From Nitrospirota bacterium (GTDB lineage Bacteria > Nitrospirota > Nitrospiria > Nitrospirales > Nitrospiraceae): 64,000 nucleotides of DNA. The stretch covers positions 23,952 through 87,951 of the forward strand of contig JAUSMA010000009.1 in the NCBI GenBank assembly GCA_030645475.1. The letters run 5' to 3'. Below are positions 62,270 through 64,000 of this stretch, piece by piece. The notes beneath the pieces are model-generated. The model saw nothing but the letters and a program-made list of their open reading frames with translations. It did not search any database and was not told the DNA's origin. Both the position numbers and the translations under genes were made by a program. How positions within the stretch are numbered: position 1 is the stretch's first letter; each line of letters starts with the position of its first letter.

Positions 62270-62817
62270 GGAGTTCCGATCATAGGAAGAACGCGGTTTC
62301 TATCTATCCAGTACCGGCAGATATCGTGAATACATTGAACGAGTTCGGCAAAGGTGCCTGGTTTTACCACATAACCGTTCGCGCCGCTCGCATAACAGCG
62401 GGCGATATCGATTGGATCGTCGGAGGTGGTGAAGATGACGACGGGGAGCGCGGTGAAGCGGGGATCGGATCGGAGCCGCTTTAAGAAGTCGCATCCGTCC
62501 TGGCCGCGGAGATTCAGATCGAGCAAGATAAGTGCGGGCAGGGATGGCGAGGCGGCTGGCATGGTCTCTGTGCTCGCTGAGTGCGCACGATCAGAATGTG
62601 CTCCCTCAATGCGCGCAGTGGAGACCACACCAGCCGCCTCGCCAGGGGAACATCCAGGGACATGGGCTGCCAGGTGATTTAAGAATCGGAAGGCCGCTTC
62701 GGCGTCCTGTTCGATATAGAGGGTGACATTGATGCCGGTTTGGGCGAGCGCGAGGTGAAAGAGTTCGCATTCGCCTGGGCTGTCTTCGATCAAGAGGATG
62801 GAGGGGTGCGTCACCAT
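62263..62817 (-). CDS. Single-domain response regulator with an in-frame repeat insertion
   Basis: 184 aa where about 150 would be usual. Receiver of Rcp1-type: ILLIEDSPGECELF at the start, phospho-Asp in LILLDLNLRGQDG, VVIFTTSDD, and Lys in YVVKPGTF. Between the first helices and the phospho-Asp strand sit about 35 extra residues (~75-110, GVVSTARIEGAHSDRAHSAS... type) that coincide with a family B hairpin in the DNA (62545-62644). The frame is open through it. Ends 7 bases into the RND gene. Confidence 0.88.
   Translation of the reverse strand: MVTHPSILLIEDSPGECELFHLALAQTGINVTLYIEQDAEAAFRFLNHLAAHVPGCSPGEAAGVVSTARIEGAHSDRAHSASTETMPAASPSLPALILLDLNLRGQDGCDFLKRLRSDPRFTALPVVIFTTSDDPIDIARCYASGANGYVVKPGTFAELVQCIHDICRYWIDRNRVLPMIGTPC
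62545..62644. repeat. Family B hairpin inside the receiver gene, copy 3
   Basis: Arms tggcgaggcggctgg and ccagccgcctcgcca are perfectly complementary (15 bp) and the pairing continues to about 24 bp with two mismatches. Core gctcgctga, gcacgatcagaatgtgctc and cctcaatgcgcgcagtg, like copy 4. Confidence 0.9.
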
Positions 62818-63010
62818 ATATATATAGGAGGGGATATCGCAGGGATTGTGCCGGGCGCGAAGAATGGGATGGTCTAACGGGAATACTTAACTATAACGGT
62901 GAGTTGAGTGGTTAACGTCTTGCGAGCGACGAACGACGAGATACGAGCGACGAGTTGAAAGATGGGGAGAAATTCCAGAGGGGAGGGGAAAAATTCCAGA
63001 GAGGAGAAAG

Positions 63011-63108
63011 AGCGGGTCCTGTCGCTGACCAGCCCAGCCGGCTTCGCACCCCGCCCGGTGTGGGGCCCCGCTGCAGGCGGCTGGGCTCCCAGGTCAGCGC
63101 CACCCGCT
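63011..63108. repeat. Long imperfect palindrome
   Basis: Three matched arm segments in order: agcgggt/acccgct, cgctgacc/ggtcagcg and agcccagccg/cggctgggct, around a loop of about 38 bases. Not related in sequence to families A or B. Confidence 0.75.
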
Positions 63109-63171
63109 GGGAAATCATCTCGCCCTAGGGGGAGATGGGGAAGCGAGCGAGCTTGGAAGGAGCATTATAGC

Positions 63172-63256
63172 GGCCTGATCGGTCTCCTGTGCTCGCTGAG
63201 GCCGCACGATCAGAATGTGCTCCCTCAATGCGCGCAGTGGGAGACCGATTCAGGCC
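63172..63256 (+). repeat. Family B hairpin, copy 4
   Basis: Arms ggcctgatcggtctcc and ggagaccgattcaggcc pair with one bulge. Core nearly identical to copy 3. Confidence 0.9.
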
Positions 63257-63421
63257 ACCCGTCATCGTGAATAGAATCATCTATATGGGATGGATAGGAT
63301 ACGGGTAAACTCGGATGGAAAATAACACGGATTTCCTCTCTGACCGCCCAACTTGAAAATGCTGCTACTGCCAGCTCTCTTGAGTTGACACCTAATGCTA
63401 GCCAGTCGTAGCCTGCGTCCT

Positions 63422-63886
63422 ATGAGTGGCTACTTTTCAGAATGTTTTAAGATATCTCCAGAAGCGCTCCAACAATATGGGGCTTTCGACATTTCCCTGG
63501 TTACAGATCTCCCTCTTTTTATTGATCCCTTCTTACTCTTCAACAGTAAGAAGGCTAAGTATCAAGCGCTCCATCAAGAAATTATTAAATACCTGACGTT
63601 TCTGAGAGAAAAATCGGACAGTGGCCATCTTGACCCTGGTCTCATAAGGGCATGGTTTAGGTTTCCAGAGGTGAAACAAACATGGTTGGGATTCACGGCA
63701 TCCGGTAATAGGGGAAGTGGGCTTGGAAATCACTTTGCTTCGGCACTACATGAAAGCCTTCATAAGCTATTTGGGAATTTCGGTCGTGAGGGAATTACAA
63801 AGAGTAGCCACCTGGAAAAACTGTGTCTGATTAAAGAGCGGGTAGGCAGAGATAATATCACGCGGATTCAAGTAGCCAGTGCATAA
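63422..63886 (+). pseudogene. Accessory gene, 3' part lost next to an IS30 element
   Basis: About 154 codons from the ATG at 63422 (63395 is an alternative). AT-rich relative to the chromosome. The reading begins SGYFSECFKISPEALQQYGAF and contains LVTDLPLFIDPFLLF and WLGFTASGNRGSGLGNHFA, resembling, from memory, the start of longer uncharacterised bacterial proteins. The last residues after RVGRDNI (TRIQVASA) look unrelated, and an IS30-type transposase start follows 51 bases later, so the gene is probably cut by the insertion at about 63860. Function unknown. Confidence 0.55.
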
Positions 63887-63907
63887 CGTCAACGACGGCG
63901 TGATGGA

Positions 63908-63935
63908 GTAACCTCTTGGCACACCAAGGGGTTAC
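63908..63935 (+). promoter_or_regulatory. Hairpin covering the transposase ribosome-binding site
   Basis: Arms gtaacctcttgg and ccaaggggttac pair over 12 bp with one G-T, loop caca. The 3' arm contains the only Shine-Dalgarno-like aagggg, 7-10 bases before the ATG, so the structure would hide it in read-through transcripts. Confidence 0.55.
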
Positions 63936-63937
63936 TG

Positions 63938-64000
63938 ATGCGCACATATCGTCGGATCACCTACGAAGACCGGTGCCAGATTTACGCCTTGCGGACGGCA
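63938..64000 (+). CDS. IS30-family transposase, N-terminal fragment cut by the window
   Basis: 21 codons, starting MRTYRRITYEDRCQIYAL, the usual N-terminus of IS30-family transposases (basic start, then the DNA-binding helix with the YEDR-IY-L pattern). The remainder lies outside the window. Confidence 0.75.
   Translation, partial: MRTYRRITYEDRCQIYALRTA

Larger units (their letters stand above)
62818..63394. other. Intergenic stretch upstream of the efflux operon
   Basis: About 580 bases. Contains a gacgagatacgag word tract (62.93-62.96 kb), a long imperfect palindrome (63011-63108) and a family B hairpin. Promoter of the receiver-efflux operon must lie here on the minus strand but was not placed. 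No gene seen. Confidence 0.6.
63890..64000 (+). mobile_element. Left part of an IS30-family insertion sequence
   Basis: The transposase reading frame and a preceding 12-bp hairpin belong to one element running off the window. The exact left end, in the range 63860-63895, cannot be set without the right end or an uninterrupted relative. The accessory gene is interrupted at this place. Confidence 0.6.

Overview
The window is about 64 kb of GC-rich bacterial chromosome. It is most likely from a member of the Nitrospirota, genus Nitrospira or close to it. That assignment is an inference from gene content (hopanoid genes, class II ribonucleotide reductase, dense two-component and Ser/Thr kinase signalling, LptD, so Gram-negative) and from gene types remembered from Nitrospira genomes; no search was run. 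Most of the sequence is ordinary chromosome, tightly packed on both strands. I saw no tRNA, rRNA or CRISPR array.

Layout. 0-9.7 kb: the end of tldD with tldE, a PEBP-like protein, a type 4 uracil-DNA glycosylase, hpnE-hpnD (squalene/hopanoid precursor), a BtuF-like cobalamin-binding protein, a HAD phosphatase and an SH3 membrane protein. 9.8-19.3 kb: B12-dependent ribonucleotide reductase, YjbQ, a possible 39-aa ORF, a membrane Ser/Thr kinase / PP2C phosphatase / FHA operon, a PHP-domain phosphoesterase and a FolB-methyltransferase fusion. 19.3-21.5 kb: a small AT-richer accessory pocket with a HEPN (AbiU2-like) protein. 21.5-31.7 kb: molybdenum cofactor genes moaC, a moaD-moaE fusion and moaA, then a NicO-type metal transporter, accD, folC, lptD, trxA and recN. 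31.7-40.1 kb: a signalling block on the minus strand: HD-GYP response regulator, NtrC-type regulator, histidine kinase, and a 1,395-residue protein of unusual architecture. 40.4-47.3 kb: two exported proteins, a second PP2C, a YprB-like nuclease, a TM1367-like protein, two DUF507 proteins, a TPR lipoprotein and Bcp. 47.3-48.6 kb: a second accessory pocket. 48.6-56 kb: radA, a lipoprotein, tsaB, rimI, DUF465, tatC, a beta-propeller protein, a cyclophilin and a lipoprotein. 56.3-62.8 kb: a tripartite RND efflux operon headed by a receiver protein. 62.8-64 kb: a third accessory pocket, with a truncated gene next to an IS30-family transposase that runs off the window.

The most unusual material is of two kinds. 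First, the 1,395-residue protein at 35.9-40.1 kb joins a receiver, a PAS, a degenerate histidine kinase, two intact-looking PilZ domains (cyclic-di-GMP binding), a LuxD-like alpha/beta-hydrolase that seems to have lost its catalytic triad, and a SAM methyltransferase. It sits beside an HD-GYP regulator, so the locus reads as a c-di-GMP signalling system. Second, there are two interspersed repeat families. Family A (six copies) is a ~125-bp element with inverted ends that mostly sits just behind genes and points the same way as they do. Family B (six copies or partial copies) is a hairpin with a conserved core and arms that are complementary within each copy but differ between copies. One family B copy lies in frame inside the receiver gene of the efflux operon. 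The others border the three AT-richer accessory pockets.
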